DNA of 64,000 bases from Azorhizobium oxalatiphilum (GTDB taxonomy: Bacteria > Pseudomonadota > Alphaproteobacteria > Rhizobiales > Xanthobacteraceae), in assembly GCF_014635325.1 (NCBI RefSeq), contig NZ_BMCT01000001.1, forward strand, positions 835,743 to 899,742. The letters run 5' to 3'. Each line of letters begins with the position of its first letter. Within the stretch, counting starts at the first letter, position 1. Made by a program: the position numbers and the translations under genes. Of the stretch, positions 52,676 through 62,141 are shown one piece after another. The notes beneath the pieces are model-generated. The model saw only the letters and a list, made by a program, of their open reading frames with translations. It did not search any database and was not told the DNA's origin.

Positions 52676-54157
52676 TTAGCCGCCGGTGCTTTCATCCACG
52701 TCGTGCTTGCTGGGCGGGGTGGTGTCGCCGATGGTGGTCACGCGCAGGATGTTGGTGGTGCCCGCGCGGGCGAAGGGCACGCCCGCCGTGATGGTGAGGC
52801 GTTCTCCGGGGGAGCCGATGCCCTGTTCCACCGCCACCTGCACCGCCCGGTTCACCATCTCGCCGAAGGAGTGGATGTCCTCGCCCACGTTCACCGCATG
52901 CACGCCATAGGAGAGGGCGAGGCGGCGGGCGGTGTCGTTGCGGGTGGTGATGCCGAGGATCGGCATGGGCGGACGCTCGCGGGCGGCGCGCAGGCCCGTG
53001 GTGCCGGACAGCGTATAGGCGACGATGGCCACCGCATCCACTGCCAGCGCGGTCTGGTAGGCGGCCTTGGTGACGGCGTCGCCGATGGTCTTGCCCCACT
53101 CCGCCTGCGTGGCGTCGAGGATCTTCCGGTAGCCGGGATCGCGCTCCACGTTGCGGATGATGTCGTCCATGAAGGACACCGCTTCCACCGGATACTGGCC
53201 GGCGGCGCTCTCGGCCGAGAGCATCACGCAATCGGCCCCTTCGTACACGGCGGTAGCGACGTCGGAGACTTCGGCGCGGGTGGGAACCGGCGAGGAGATC
53301 ATGCTCTCCAGCATCTGGGTGGCGACGATGACCGGGCGTCCCTGACGGCGGGCCTCGGTGATCATGCGCTTCTGCAAAGCGGGCAGTTCGGGCAGGGACA
53401 GTTCCACGCCGAGATCGCCGCGCGCCACCATGATGGCGTCGGAGAGTTCCACCAGCTCGGTGAGATGCTCCACCGCCGCCGGCTTTTCCATCTTCAGCAT
53501 GATGGCCGCACGGCCCTTGATGAGCTCGCGCGCCTCGTGGATATCTTCCGGCCGCTGCACGAAGGAGAGGGCGATCCACTCCACGCCCTGCTCCACGGCG
53601 AAGGCGAGGTCGATGCGGTCCTTCTCGGTGAGCGGCGAGAGCGGCAGCACCACGTCGGGGATGTTGAAGCCCTTGTTGTTGGACAGGCGCGTGCCGCTGA
53701 CGACTTCAGCGTCCAGCCAGCCCGGCCCCTTGTCCACGACCTTCAGGCGCACCTTGCCGTCGTCGCAGAGCACGGTGGAGCCGATGGTGAGGGCTTCGAT
53801 GATGTCGGGATGGGGGATCGGCACGCGGTCCGTATCGCCGAGGCGTTCGACCTCGGCATCGAAGCGCAGCTTCTTGCCGGGGGCGAAGGTAATGGCATTC
53901 TCCGTGAAGCGACCGATGCGCAGCTTCGGGCCCTGCATGTCGGCGATGACGCCGATGGGGCGGCCCACTTCCGCTTCGAGATTGCGGATGTGCGAGAGCA
54001 CGGTGCCATGATCGGCCTGCGTGCCATGGCTGAAATTGAGCCGGAACACATCAACGCCGGCGAGGAACAGTTCGCGCAGCTTCTCCGGCGAATTGGAGGC
54101 CGGGCCGACGGTGGCGATGATCTTGGTGGCGCGGTTGCGCTTCAGCGGCATGGCCAT
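52676..54157 (-). CDS. pyk: Pyruvate kinase
   Basis: 493 residues. The N-terminal KIIATVGPASNSPEKLRELF, the substrate-binding loop DVFRLNFSHG, the ADP/Mg2+ site IMLKMEKPAAVEHLTEL and the signature IMVARGDLGVEL, plus MLSAESAAGQYPVEAVSFM, are all intact. It converts phosphoenolpyruvate and ADP to pyruvate and ATP. The start at 54157 follows GGGGGAGAA. It is the distal gene of the gcl, hyi, garR, pyk set (with gaps and a hairpin between garR and pyk), and provides the exit from glycerate metabolism. Confidence 0.97.
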   Translation of the reverse strand: MAMPLKRNRATKIIATVGPASNSPEKLRELFLAGVDVFRLNFSHGTQADHGTVLSHIRNLEAEVGRPIGVIADMQGPKLRIGRFTENAITFAPGKKLRFDAEVERLGDTDRVPIPHPDIIEALTIGSTVLCDDGKVRLKVVDKGPGWLDAEVVSGTRLSNNKGFNIPDVVLPLSPLTEKDRIDLAFAVEQGVEWIALSFVQRPEDIHEARELIKGRAAIMLKMEKPAAVEHLTELVELSDAIMVARGDLGVELSLPELPALQKRMITEARRQGRPVIVATQMLESMISSPVPTRAEVSDVATAVYEGADCVMLSAESAAGQYPVEAVSFMDDIIRNVERDPGYRKILDATQAEWGKTIGDAVTKAAYQTALAVDAVAIVAYTLSGTTGLRAARERPPMPILGITTRNDTARRLALSYGVHAVNVGEDIHSFGEMVNRAVQVAVEQGIGSPGERLTITAGVPFARAGTTNILRVTTIGDTTPPSKHDVDESTGG

Positions 54158-54264
54158 TTCTCCCCCTGCGGCCTTCTTTGCGGCCGTTTCCGAACAGGTC
54201 GGCCCGGGCGGCGGCGCAGCCCGTGCCGTCTATTATCCCCCGCGTACGGCCATGGCGTGACGGT

Positions 54265-54293
54265 CCCGCCCCGTGGTCTGGCCACGGGGCGGG
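54265..54293 (-). terminator. Hairpin between garR and pyk
   Basis: CCCGCCCCGTGG and CCACGGGGCGGG form a perfect 12-bp stem around TCTGG, just 7 bp below the garR stop on the minus strand. No U-tract; it may attenuate read-through into pyk. Confidence 0.6.
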
Positions 54294-54300
54294 AGAGGCG

Positions 54301-55179
54301 TCAGGCGATGTCGTGATCGGCCATCAGCTCCAGGGCTTTCGCCATGGCCGAATGGTCGAGCTTGGAGCCGCCGCGCGCGGCAACCGCATTGAACAGCTCC
54401 TGCGCGGTGGCGGTGTTGGGCAGGGAGACCTTCAGCGCACGGGCCGAGGAGAGCGCGAGGTTGAGGTCCTTCTGGTGCAGCTCGATGCGGAAGCCCGGAT
54501 CGAAATTGCGCTTCACCATGCGCTCGCCATGCACTTCGAGGATGCGCGAGGAGGCAAAGCCGCCCATGAGCGCCTGCCGCACCTTGGCCGGGTCCGCGCC
54601 CGCCTTGGAGGCGAACAGCAGCGCCTCGCCCACCGCTTCGATGGTCAGCGCGACGATGATCTGGTTGGCCACCTTGGTGGTCTGGCCGTCGCCATTGCCG
54701 CCCACGAGGGTGATGTTCTTGCCCATCTTCTCGAACAGCGGCTTCACCGTCTCGAAGGCAGCTTCGGGACCGCCGACCATGATGGTGAGGGAGGCGGCCT
54801 TGGCGCCCACGTCGCCACCGGAGACCGGGGCGTCGAGATAGTCGCAGCCGAGCGCATTGATCTTCTCGGCGAACTTTTTCGTCTCCACCGGCGAGATGGA
54901 GCTCATGTCCACCACGATCTTGCCGGCCGACAGGCCCTCGGCCACGCCGCCGGGGCCGAACAAAGCGGCGTCCACATGCGGGGTATCGGGCACCATCAGA
55001 ATGATGACGTCGGCGGCCTTCGCCACCTCGGCGGAGGAGGCGACCGCCTTGCCGCCCTTGTCGGTCAGCTCGGCCGGAATGTTCACCACGTCATAGAGGA
55101 AGACGGTGTGGCCGGCGGCGATGAGGTGGCCGGCCATGGGGGTGCCCATGATGCCGAGCCCGATGAAACCCACGTTCAT
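54301..55179 (-). CDS. garR: Tartronate semialdehyde reductase (2-hydroxy-3-oxopropionate reductase)
   Basis: 292 residues. The NAD(P) fold begins MNVGFIGLGIMGTPMAGHL. The family's substrate motif is SISPVETKKFAEK and CDYLDAPVSGGDVGAKAASL, and the catalytic Lys region is GDGQTTKVANQIIVAL. It reduces tartronate semialdehyde, made by glyoxylate carboligase, to D-glycerate. The start at 55179 gives the conserved N-terminus; an open extension upstream (60 codons) is unrelated. It follows hyi, separated by a 214-bp gap with a repeat and a hairpin. Confidence 0.95.
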   Translation of the reverse strand: MNVGFIGLGIMGTPMAGHLIAAGHTVFLYDVVNIPAELTDKGGKAVASSAEVAKAADVIILMVPDTPHVDAALFGPGGVAEGLSAGKIVVDMSSISPVETKKFAEKINALGCDYLDAPVSGGDVGAKAASLTIMVGGPEAAFETVKPLFEKMGKNITLVGGNGDGQTTKVANQIIVALTIEAVGEALLFASKAGADPAKVRQALMGGFASSRILEVHGERMVKRNFDPGFRIELHQKDLNLALSSARALKVSLPNTATAQELFNAVAARGGSKLDHSAMAKALELMADHDIA

Positions 55180-55280
55180 TGGCGTTCTCCCGGTGGATGT
55201 TTGGTGGCGCCGGGTGTGCCCGGCCGCAAGAATGGTGAAGGGCCGGGTCCGCCCCCCGGTGTTTGCCCCCGGCGGACCCG

Positions 55281-55341
55281 GCGCACGTCCGGCCTTGATT
55301 GCGCGGCAATCCAAGCTTTGGGACGTTTTCCGTCTCGGTAG
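55281..55341 (+). repeat. Dispersed ~60-bp palindromic repeat, copy 3 (divergent)
   Basis: Shares GCACGTCCGGC near its left edge, the CTTGATTGC..GCAA..CAAG core hairpin (55295-55316) and the right ACGTTTTC block with copies 1 and 2. The outer CTAG edge and the right half-end (ATCAAAG) are lost. It lies between garR and hyi, both transcribed leftward. Confidence 0.5.
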
Positions 55342-55355
55342 GAGAGGCGGATTCA

Positions 55356-55376
55356 CGGGTCAGAAAATCTGACCCG
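55356..55376 (-). terminator. Hairpin between hyi and garR
   Basis: CGGGTCAG and CTGACCCG form a perfect 8-bp stem around AAAAT, 17 bp below the hyi stop codon. It may terminate or process the transcript between the two genes. Confidence 0.5.
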
Positions 55377-55393
55377 ATCCGGCTCTCGTCCGT

Positions 55394-56173
<780 letters not shown>

Positions 56174-56278
56174 TCACCTCTCCGCTGGCTGAGCCTTGGC
56201 TGTTGCGGCACGTTGCGGCCGCTTGTGGTGGTTCTGAAAAGCCCGTCCGGTTGGGGATGCGGGCAGAGCAGGCAGGCT

Positions 56279-56316
56279 GCGCCCCGCCGCAAGCCGGGAG
56301 ACTTGCGGCGGGGCGC
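56279..56316 (-). terminator. Hairpin downstream of gcl
   Basis: GCGCCCCGCCGCAAG and CTTGCGGCGGGGCGC make a perfect 15-bp stem around 8 bases, starting 15 bp below the gcl stop on the minus strand. It lies between gcl and hyi. Confidence 0.65.
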
Positions 56317-56331
56317 CTGCGCAGGATGGCT

Positions 56332-58107
56332 CTATTCGGCGGGTTCCGCCACCCGGACGGTGTCGAGCGGCAGGTCGAGGACTTCCTCGAACTCGTTCAC
56401 CTTGTCGATCTCGACGCCCATGGCGATGTTGGTGACGCGCTCGAGGATGAACTCGATCACCACCGGCACCTGATGCTCGGCCATCAGCTTCTCGGCCGAG
56501 GCGAAGGCATCCTTGAACTCGTTCGGGGTGCGCACCCGGATGGCCTTGCAGCCGAGGCCCTCGGCCACCGCCACATGGTCCACGCCATAGGCGCCGATCT
56601 CTTCCGAATTGATGTTGTCGAAGGAGAGCGAAACCTCGAAATCCATCTCGAAGCCGCGCTGCGCCTGCCGGATGAGGCCGAGGTAGGAGTTATTCACCAC
56701 CACATGCAGGTAAGGCAGCTTGTGCTGGGCGCCCACCGCCAGCTCCTCAATGAGGAACTGGAAGTCATAGTCGCCCGACAGAGCGACAATCTTGGCGTCC
56801 GGCTTGGCGGCGCGCACGCCGAGCGCCGCGGGCAGCGTCCAGCCGAGCGGGCCGGCCTGTCCGCAATTGATCCAGTTGCGCGGCTCGTAGACCTTCAGGA
56901 ACTGCGCGCCGGCGATCTGCGAGAGGCCGATGGTGGTGACATAGGTCACGTCGCGGCCCAGCGCCTCGTTCATCTCCTCATAGACGCGCTGCGGCTTCAG
57001 CGGCACGTTGTCGAAGTGCGACTTGCGCAGCATGGTCTGCTTGCGGCCGAGGCATTCCTTCGCCCAGCCGGACCAGTCGGGCAGCTTGCCGGCGGCCTTC
57101 CACTCGCGGGCGACCGCGATGAACAGCTCCAGCGCCGCATGGGCATCGGAGACGATGCCGAAGTCCGGCCCGAACACGCGGCCGATCTGGGTCGGCTCGA
57201 TGTCCACATGCACGAACTTCCGGCCCTTGGTGTAGACCTCCACGGAGCCGGTGTGGCGGTTGGCCCAGCGGTTGCCGATGCCGAACACGAAGTCGGAAGC
57301 CAGCATCGTCGCATTGCCGTAGCGGTGCGAGGTCTGGAGGCCGCACATGCCGGCCATCAGCGGATGGTCGTCCGGGATCGTGCCCCAGCCCATGAGGGTG
57401 GGGATGACCGGAACGCCGGTCAGCTCCGCGAACTCCACCAGAAGGTCGGAGGCATCCGCATTGATGATGCCGCCGCCGGAAACGATGAGCGGACGCTCAG
57501 TGGCCGCCAGCATGGCGATGGCCTTCTCCGCCTGCGCGCGGGTGGCCTTCGGCTTGTAGACGGGCAGGGACGAATAGGTGTCCTCGTCGAACTCGATCTC
57601 GGCCATCTGCACGTCGATGGGCAGGTCGATCAGCACCGGGCCGGGGCGGCCGGAGCGCATGACGTGGAAGGCCTGCTGGAACACCATGGGCACCAGCGCG
57701 GGCTCGCGCACGGTGACGGCCCACTTCGTGACCGGCTTGGCGATGCTCTCGATATCGACCGCCTGGAAATCCTCCTTGTACAGGCGGGCGCGGGGTGCCT
57801 GGCCGGTGATGCAGAGGATCGGGATGGAGTCGGCGGAGGCCGAATAGAGGCCGGTGATCATGTCGGTGCCGGCGGGCCCGGAGGTGCCGATGCACACGCC
57901 GATATTGCCGGCGACCGCGCGGGTGTAGCCCTCGGCCATGTGCGAGGCGCCTTCCACGTGGCGGGCGAGCACGTGGCGGATGGAGCCGCGCGCCTTCATG
58001 GCGGAATAGAAGGGATTGATGGCCGCGCCGGGAACGCCGAAGGCACAATTGATGCCTTCCTTCTCCAGGACACGGACGGCGGCATCGACGGCACGCATGC
58101 GGGCCAT
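56332..58107 (-). CDS. gcl: Glyoxylate carboligase
   Basis: 591 residues, full length for the family. Thiamine diphosphate enzyme architecture: Pyr domain ([18 protein letters not shown]; residue 'V' in place of the catalytic Glu, as is normal for Gcl), FAD-binding middle, and the PP-domain motif [37 protein letters not shown]. It condenses two glyoxylates to tartronate semialdehyde with loss of CO2. GGGAGAA precedes ATG 58107. First gene of the gcl, hyi, garR series; a palindrome lies 87 bp upstream. Confidence 0.97.
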   Translation of the reverse strand: MARMRAVDAAVRVLEKEGINCAFGVPGAAINPFYSAMKARGSIRHVLARHVEGASHMAEGYTRAVAGNIGVCIGTSGPAGTDMITGLYSASADSIPILCITGQAPRARLYKEDFQAVDIESIAKPVTKWAVTVREPALVPMVFQQAFHVMRSGRPGPVLIDLPIDVQMAEIEFDEDTYSSLPVYKPKATRAQAEKAIAMLAATERPLIVSGGGIINADASDLLVEFAELTGVPVIPTLMGWGTIPDDHPLMAGMCGLQTSHRYGNATMLASDFVFGIGNRWANRHTGSVEVYTKGRKFVHVDIEPTQIGRVFGPDFGIVSDAHAALELFIAVAREWKAAGKLPDWSGWAKECLGRKQTMLRKSHFDNVPLKPQRVYEEMNEALGRDVTYVTTIGLSQIAGAQFLKVYEPRNWINCGQAGPLGWTLPAALGVRAAKPDAKIVALSGDYDFQFLIEELAVGAQHKLPYLHVVVNNSYLGLIRQAQRGFEMDFEVSLSFDNINSEEIGAYGVDHVAVAEGLGCKAIRVRTPNEFKDAFASAEKLMAEHQVPVVIEFILERVTNIAMGVEIDKVNEFEEVLDLPLDTVRVAEPAE

Positions 58108-58193
58108 GGCGTTTCTCCCATAATCGAAGCGTCCTTTTCGGACGTTGGTATTATGGATACGCCTGTACCGGCCGAGGCTCTATGGCAAGAAAC

Positions 58194-58210
58194 GGCATCA
58201 CATTGATGCC
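58194..58210. promoter_or_regulatory. 17-bp inverted repeat upstream of gcl
   Basis: GGCATCACATTGATGCC has perfect 6-bp arms around 5 bp. It is 86 bp before the gcl start and could be an operator. No regulator of the gcl cluster is adjacent, unless the TetR gene serves it. Confidence 0.4.
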
Positions 58211-58262
58211 TTCCTGGAAATAATCTTGCTGCAATGCGACCTGAAGAGGCCTTAAGGGGCGC

Positions 58263-58868
58263 TCAGGCGTCCGGCGGCGTCGTCCGCATGCCGGCGATGA
58301 GAATGTCCACCACCCGGCGGGCGGATCTGTCCCAGTCGGGGCCGGCGCTGATGTAGACCACGCCGCCGACGGCGCGGAGCAGGTCCATGGGCTCCATATC
58401 GAGACGGATCTCGCCGCTTTTCACCGCGCGGTCGGCCAGTTCCGTCATCGCACTGATGAGCTGCGGGCCGGTGTTGGCATAAAGCTCGGTCGTGCCGCCG
58501 ACGATGGAATTCAGCGCCTCCGCCATGCCCTGCTTGGTGCCCATGTAATCCACGAACAGCAGCAGCCAGTCCCGCAAAGCCTCCACCGGCGGGCGGGTGG
58601 CGCCGAGCCGTGTGGCAGCCTCCATGAGCTGGCGGGTCTCGTTGCGATAGACCTCGGCGATCAAGGCATCGCGGGTGGGGAAGTGGCGGTAGAGCGTGCC
58701 GATGCCGACCCCTGCCGTGCGCGCGATCTCCTCCAGGCTGGCGCCTGGCCCCTTCTGCGCGAAGGCCGCCTTGGCCACCTCCAGCAGATGCAGGCGATTG
58801 CGCTCGGCATCGGCGCGCGGCTTGCGGCCGGTGGAAGCCGCGCGGTCCTTGGAACGGTCTTCGGGCAC
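58263..58868 (-). CDS. TetR-family transcriptional regulator
   Basis: 201 residues, GTG start. The N-terminal HTH covers about residues 25-70: LLEVAKAAFAQKGPGASLEEIARTAGVGIGTLYRHFPTRDALIAEVY (quoted in parts: SLEEIARTAGVGIGTLYRHF is the helix-turn-helix). The C-terminal ligand-binding part (about 80-195) has a TetR_C-like pattern without Cys. The gene is divergent from an SDR oxidoreductase across 140 bp carrying a 17-bp palindrome. It most likely represses itself and the SDR gene. Confidence 0.93.
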   Translation of the reverse strand: MPEDRSKDRAASTGRKPRADAERNRLHLLEVAKAAFAQKGPGASLEEIARTAGVGIGTLYRHFPTRDALIAEVYRNETRQLMEAATRLGATRPPVEALRDWLLLFVDYMGTKQGMAEALNSIVGGTTELYANTGPQLISAMTELADRAVKSGEIRLDMEPMDLLRAVGGVVYISAGPDWDRSARRVVDILIAGMRTTPPDA

Positions 58869-58892
58869 GATCTTGAAATCACCCCTTGATAA

Positions 58893-58909
58893 ACGGAGGA
58901 TGCCTCCGT
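58893..58909. promoter_or_regulatory. Palindrome between TetR and SDR genes
   Basis: ACGGAGGATGCCTCCGT has perfect 7-bp arms around ATG, flanked by A/T runs. It begins 25 bp before the TetR start codon, a typical TetR operator position. A second weaker GGAGG...CCTCC repeat lies just to its right. Confidence 0.55.
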
Positions 58910-59008
58910 ATTTAATCCGGAGCCACCCTCCTTTTAACCCGTGAGGGCACGCCCGGCAATGTCTGTCGCGGCGACGGGAGAGGTGCGTCCAACGAACAGG
59001 AGACCGTC

Positions 59009-59977
59009 ATGGCTGATGCTTTCGGAGCCACCTCCACTACCGACGACGTGCTGCGCGGCGTAGACCTCGCCGGCAAGCGCGTGCTCGTCACCGGCGTGTC
59101 CGCGGGTCTCGGCGTCGAGACGGCGCGGGTGCTCGCCGCCCATGGCGCGCAGGTGGTGGGCGCCGCCCGCGATCTCGCCAAGGCGGAGCGCGCCACGGGT
59201 GAGGTGCGGGCACAGGCGGCGAACGGCGGCGGGCTGGAGCTGGTTCAGCTCGATCTCGCGGACCTGAAGAGTGTGCGCGCCTGCGCCGATGGACTGAATG
59301 CCGATGGCCGCATCTTCGATCTGGTCATCGCCAATGCGGGCGTCATGGTGCCGCCCTTCGGCCATACGGCGGATGGCTTCGAAACCCAGTTCGGCACCAA
59401 CCACCTCGGCCATTTCGTGTTCGTCAACCGCATCGCCGGCCTGATCAGGGATGGCGGGCGGCTGGTGAACCTCTCCTCCGCCGGCCACCGCTTCGCGGAC
59501 GTGGATCTGGACGACCCCAATTTCGAGCGCACGCCGTATGACGCCTGGCAGGCCTATGGCCGCTCGAAGACCGCCAATGCGCTGTTCGCGGTGGCGTTCG
59601 ACCGCCGTCACAAGGCGCGTGGCGTGCGCGCCGTCGCCGTGCATCCGGGCGGCATCCGCACCGAACTCGCCCGCCATATCGGCGAGGACACCATCACCGC
59701 CATGCTCACCCAGATCCAGGCGGATCGCGCCGCGCAGGGCCTGCCGCCCATGGAGTGGAAGAGCATCCCGCAGGGTGCTGCGACCTCGGTCTGGGCCGGC
59801 GTGGTGGCGGGAGCCGATGAGGTGGGCGGCCGTTATTGCGAGAACTGCCATGTGGCCGAATTGGTGGGTGCCGACGTGAATATCGCCAGCGACGGCGTAC
59901 GCGCCTATGCGCTCGATCCCACCCGCGCCGAAGCGCTGTGGGCGAAGAGCGAAGAGATGGTGGGCGAGCGGTTCTAA
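59009..59977 (+). CDS. Short-chain dehydrogenase/reductase (retinol-dehydrogenase-like)
   Basis: 322 residues. The cofactor motif is RVLVTGVSAGLGVETARVLA (TGxxxGxG), and the active-site Tyr and Lys are in WQAYGRSKTANALFAVAF (YxxxK). The Asn after the central strand, in IANAGVMVPPFG, is present. The length exceeds classical SDRs and fits the WWOX/retinol dehydrogenase-like branch. Substrate unknown. The gene is divergent from TetR and followed by its own terminator, so it is a one-gene, regulator-controlled unit. Confidence 0.92.
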   Translation: MADAFGATSTTDDVLRGVDLAGKRVLVTGVSAGLGVETARVLAAHGAQVVGAARDLAKAERATGEVRAQAANGGGLELVQLDLADLKSVRACADGLNADGRIFDLVIANAGVMVPPFGHTADGFETQFGTNHLGHFVFVNRIAGLIRDGGRLVNLSSAGHRFADVDLDDPNFERTPYDAWQAYGRSKTANALFAVAFDRRHKARGVRAVAVHPGGIRTELARHIGEDTITAMLTQIQADRAAQGLPPMEWKSIPQGAATSVWAGVVAGADEVGGRYCENCHVAELVGADVNIASDGVRAYALDPTRAEALWAKSEEMVGERF

Positions 59978-59990
59978 TCGCGCGCCCATC

Positions 59991-60026
59991 GACGCCGCGC
60001 GGCAACCGCCCCCGCCGCGCGGCGTC
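59991..60026 (+). terminator. Terminator of the SDR gene
   Basis: GACGCCGCGCGGC and GCCGCGCGGCGTC form a perfect 13-bp stem around 10 bases, 13 bp after the stop codon, followed by ACCCCTTTT. Confidence 0.8.
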
Positions 60027-60118
60027 ACCCCTTTTCCGGCGGCTCTGGCGATCCGGTGCGCGGGCCTGTATCTCAAGGACGAGTGCCGGCCGATCCGCCG
60101 GGCCGATGAGGAGATAGG

Positions 60119-60679
60119 GTGACGGAGACCACCGGAGGCAGCAAGCGCGCCGCCCGCCACGCGACCTGGATGCGCAATTCGGCCATGTTCTATCTGGGCC
60201 AGCGGGCCGCCAGCGAGGCGCATTTCCGGCAGGTGATGCTGCGCAAGGCGGCGCGGCGTATCGGCGAGGAGCTGGACGAGGCCGAGATCGCGTGCCTGCT
60301 GGACGAGACGGTGGCCTATTGCCGGGCCAACGGCTTCCTCAATGATGACGACTATGCCGAGGCCAGAAGCGCTGCCGGCGCGCGCCGGGGCCTGTCGCGG
60401 CGGCGCGTCGGCATGATGCTGGACGCCAAGGGCATCGACCGCGAGCAGATCGGCCGGGCGCTGGAGGATTTTGACGATCTGGCTGCTGCCGTTCGGCTCA
60501 CCAAGAAGCGCCGTATCGGCGCGTGGCGCCGGGATGACGGGCAGCCGGGCGAGGTGGACACGCAGCGCGAGATCGCCATTCTCGCCCGCGCCGGCTTTCC
60601 CTTCGAGATCGCGGGCAAGGCGGTGCGCATGAGCCTGGAAGAGGCCGAAGAGGTGCTCTTCGGCCCCGCCGAGGGCTAA
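60119..60679 (+). CDS. recX: RecX-family regulatory protein
   Basis: 186 residues, GTG start. The all-helical three-helix repeats are visible: WMRNSAMFYLGQRAASEAHFRQVMLRKAARR, ETVAYCRANGFLNDDDYAEARS (the 'G.LDD..YA' block), RGLSRRRVGMMLDAKGID and ILARAGFPFEIAGKAVRMS. RecX inhibits or modulates RecA filaments. recA is not adjacent here. An in-frame upstream start may exist; GTG 60119 is the first after the SDR terminator. Confidence 0.88.
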   Translation: MTETTGGSKRAARHATWMRNSAMFYLGQRAASEAHFRQVMLRKAARRIGEELDEAEIACLLDETVAYCRANGFLNDDDYAEARSAAGARRGLSRRRVGMMLDAKGIDREQIGRALEDFDDLAAAVRLTKKRRIGAWRRDDGQPGEVDTQREIAILARAGFPFEIAGKAVRMSLEEAEEVLFGPAEG

Positions 60680-60688
60680 CGGAGAGCT

Positions 60689-60874
60689 TCAGCCCACCGC
60701 TTCCGCATAGGCGGCGGAGAGGGCGGCGACCTTGGCGTCCACGTCGTTCGCGATCAGCAGCGGCGCGCGGCTCGCGCCCACGTCCGGCATGGCATGGCGC
60801 AGGGCGCGCTTGACCAGAGCCGGCGGGAAGCCGTGGGCATAGAGATCCCTGCGGAGCTGGCTGAAGCGCGTCAT
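60689..60874 (-). CDS. Small hypothetical protein convergent with recX
   Basis: 61 residues: TRFSQLRRDLYAHGFPPALV, then KRALRHAMPDVGASRAPLLI and a C-terminal AKVAALSAAYAEAVG. Likely a short helical protein. The sequence has no known family that I recognise. GGAGG touches the ATG, too close for an ideal ribosome site. It ends 9 bp from recX. An operator-like repeat at 60995 is about 120 bp upstream and could control it. Confidence 0.4.
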   Translation of the reverse strand: MTRFSQLRRDLYAHGFPPALVKRALRHAMPDVGASRAPLLIANDVDAKVAALSAAYAEAVG

Positions 60875-60994
60875 CCTCCGTCGGGGCGGTTGCTCCGCCT
60901 CCTGTTCCGGGCCCGTAGCCGGATAGGATCAGATGACATCTGAGCCGTGAAAGCGCCTCCAAGCCCACGATCATTAAGGCTTTGGCGCGCCTAC

Positions 60995-61012
60995 ATGTCA
61001 ACATGTTGTAAT
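60995..61012 (+). promoter_or_regulatory. GntR operator candidate, left copy
   Basis: ATGTCAACATGTTGTAAT, centred on the palindrome CAACATGTTG. It is the exact reverse complement of the 61862-61879 site on the other side of the GntR gene and begins 18 bp below the GntR stop codon. Confidence 0.6.
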
Positions 61013-61030
61013 AGGGTCGTGATCACGCCG

Positions 61031-61771
61031 TCAGAGGGCGAGGTCGAGCACCCGGCCCTCGAACAGGCGGTCGTAGGAGCCACGGATATGCACCCGCATG
61101 GCCTCGCGGGCGGCGTCCGAATCGCGGTCGCGGATGGCGGTGAAGATGGTCGTGTGCTCCTCCAGCACGCCGGCGAGGCCGCCGGCCGGGCCGAGCAGGG
61201 ACAGGCCGTGCAGCTTCATGCCGACGGCGATGTGCTCTTTCAGCGCCTGCATGGAGGAGAGGAAGAAATAATTGTTCGCCGCCTCGGCGATGGCGATGTG
61301 GAAGGCGTAGTCCGCATCCTCGCGATGGCGGTGCGCATAGGTGCTGTCGCGCAGCAGATCGAGCGCCTGGCCGATGGTCTGCAAAGCGGTGTCGTTGCGC
61401 CGCTGGGCGGCGTAGAAAGCGTTGGCCGGCTCCACTTCCAGGCGGAATTCGTAGCAGCGCTGCACATCCGCGATGGTACCCACCGGCGCATAGGAGAGCG
61501 CCTTGCTGCCCTCGCCCTCGGGGCCGCGCACGAAGGTACCGGCGCCCTGCCGCGAGAACACCAGTCCGTCATCCCGCAGCCGCCGCAGCGCCTCGCGAAC
61601 CACGGGGCGCGAGACGCCGAACTGGGCGGACAGGTCATGTTCCCCCGGCAGGCGCGAATGCGCCGCGTATTCGCCCGCCGTGATGCGGGCGCGGAGCTGA
61701 TGGTGGACCCGCTGCACCATGGGCGACGGCGGCGATGCGGAGGCCGGGGTGGGGGAGGGGGAGCGAGCCAT
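61031..61771 (-). CDS. GntR-family regulator, FadR/FCD subfamily
   Basis: 246 residues. The N-terminal winged helix covers about residues 18-85: VHHQLRARITAGEY, LSAQFGVSRPVVREALRRLRDDGLVFSRQGAGTFV. The FCD ligand-binding domain (about 105-230) has a metal-binding set of residues in EFRLEVEPANAFYA, DYAFHIAIAEAANN (Asp/His) and VLEEHTTIFTAIRDRDSDAAREAMRVHIRGSY. The gene is divergent from the otnK/pdxA2 operon and flanked by two identical inverted 18-bp sites. It most likely represses that operon and itself, released by a sugar acid. Confidence 0.94.
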   Translation of the reverse strand: MARSPSPTPASASPPSPMVQRVHHQLRARITAGEYAAHSRLPGEHDLSAQFGVSRPVVREALRRLRDDGLVFSRQGAGTFVRGPEGEGSKALSYAPVGTIADVQRCYEFRLEVEPANAFYAAQRRNDTALQTIGQALDLLRDSTYAHRHREDADYAFHIAIAEAANNYFFLSSMQALKEHIAVGMKLHGLSLLGPAGGLAGVLEEHTTIFTAIRDRDSDAAREAMRVHIRGSYDRLFEGRVLDLAL

Positions 61772-62141
61772 GCACCATCAATTACAAGCAATGACAACTT
61801 CGTCAACACCCTATGTTTCCCTTACATCCTGTGCCCGTTCCGGCCGCACATGGATGTGATAATTACAACATGTTGACATCTCGAATGGGATGGGTTCTTG
61901 TCTGAGCCAAGGTCCGCTAGAGACCTGCCGACAGGAGTTGAGACGCCGGGATGAGCTGCTTTTGCGGCCGCCTTCGTTCGTACCTGTCTGCGCTTCTACA
62001 ATCCTGACGGGTGGATGATGTCGCAACTCAACGCCAGAGACCCAAAAATCTGCCCGCGCCGGCGCTTTCCTGCCGGGGTCGCGGCGCGCGTCATCTCCTC
62101 TGTTGCGCGGCGGATCAGCCGCTCTTTGGCGGAGAACTGAC
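61772..62141. other. Divergent regulatory region of gntR and the otnK operon; no gene seen
   Basis: 370 bp. It contains the strong operator candidate at 61862-61879 and a weaker variant ATTACAAGCAATGACAA at 61781-61797, directly upstream of gntR. The remaining ~260 bp before otnK contain no recognisable coding sequence. A ribosome site, GGCGGAGAAC, precedes otnK. Confidence 0.55.
61862..61879 (-). promoter_or_regulatory. GntR operator candidate, right copy
   Basis: ATTACAACATGTTGACAT, the exact reverse complement of the site at 60995-61012. It lies 91 bp upstream of the GntR start and about 260 bp before the kinase gene. Confidence 0.65.
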
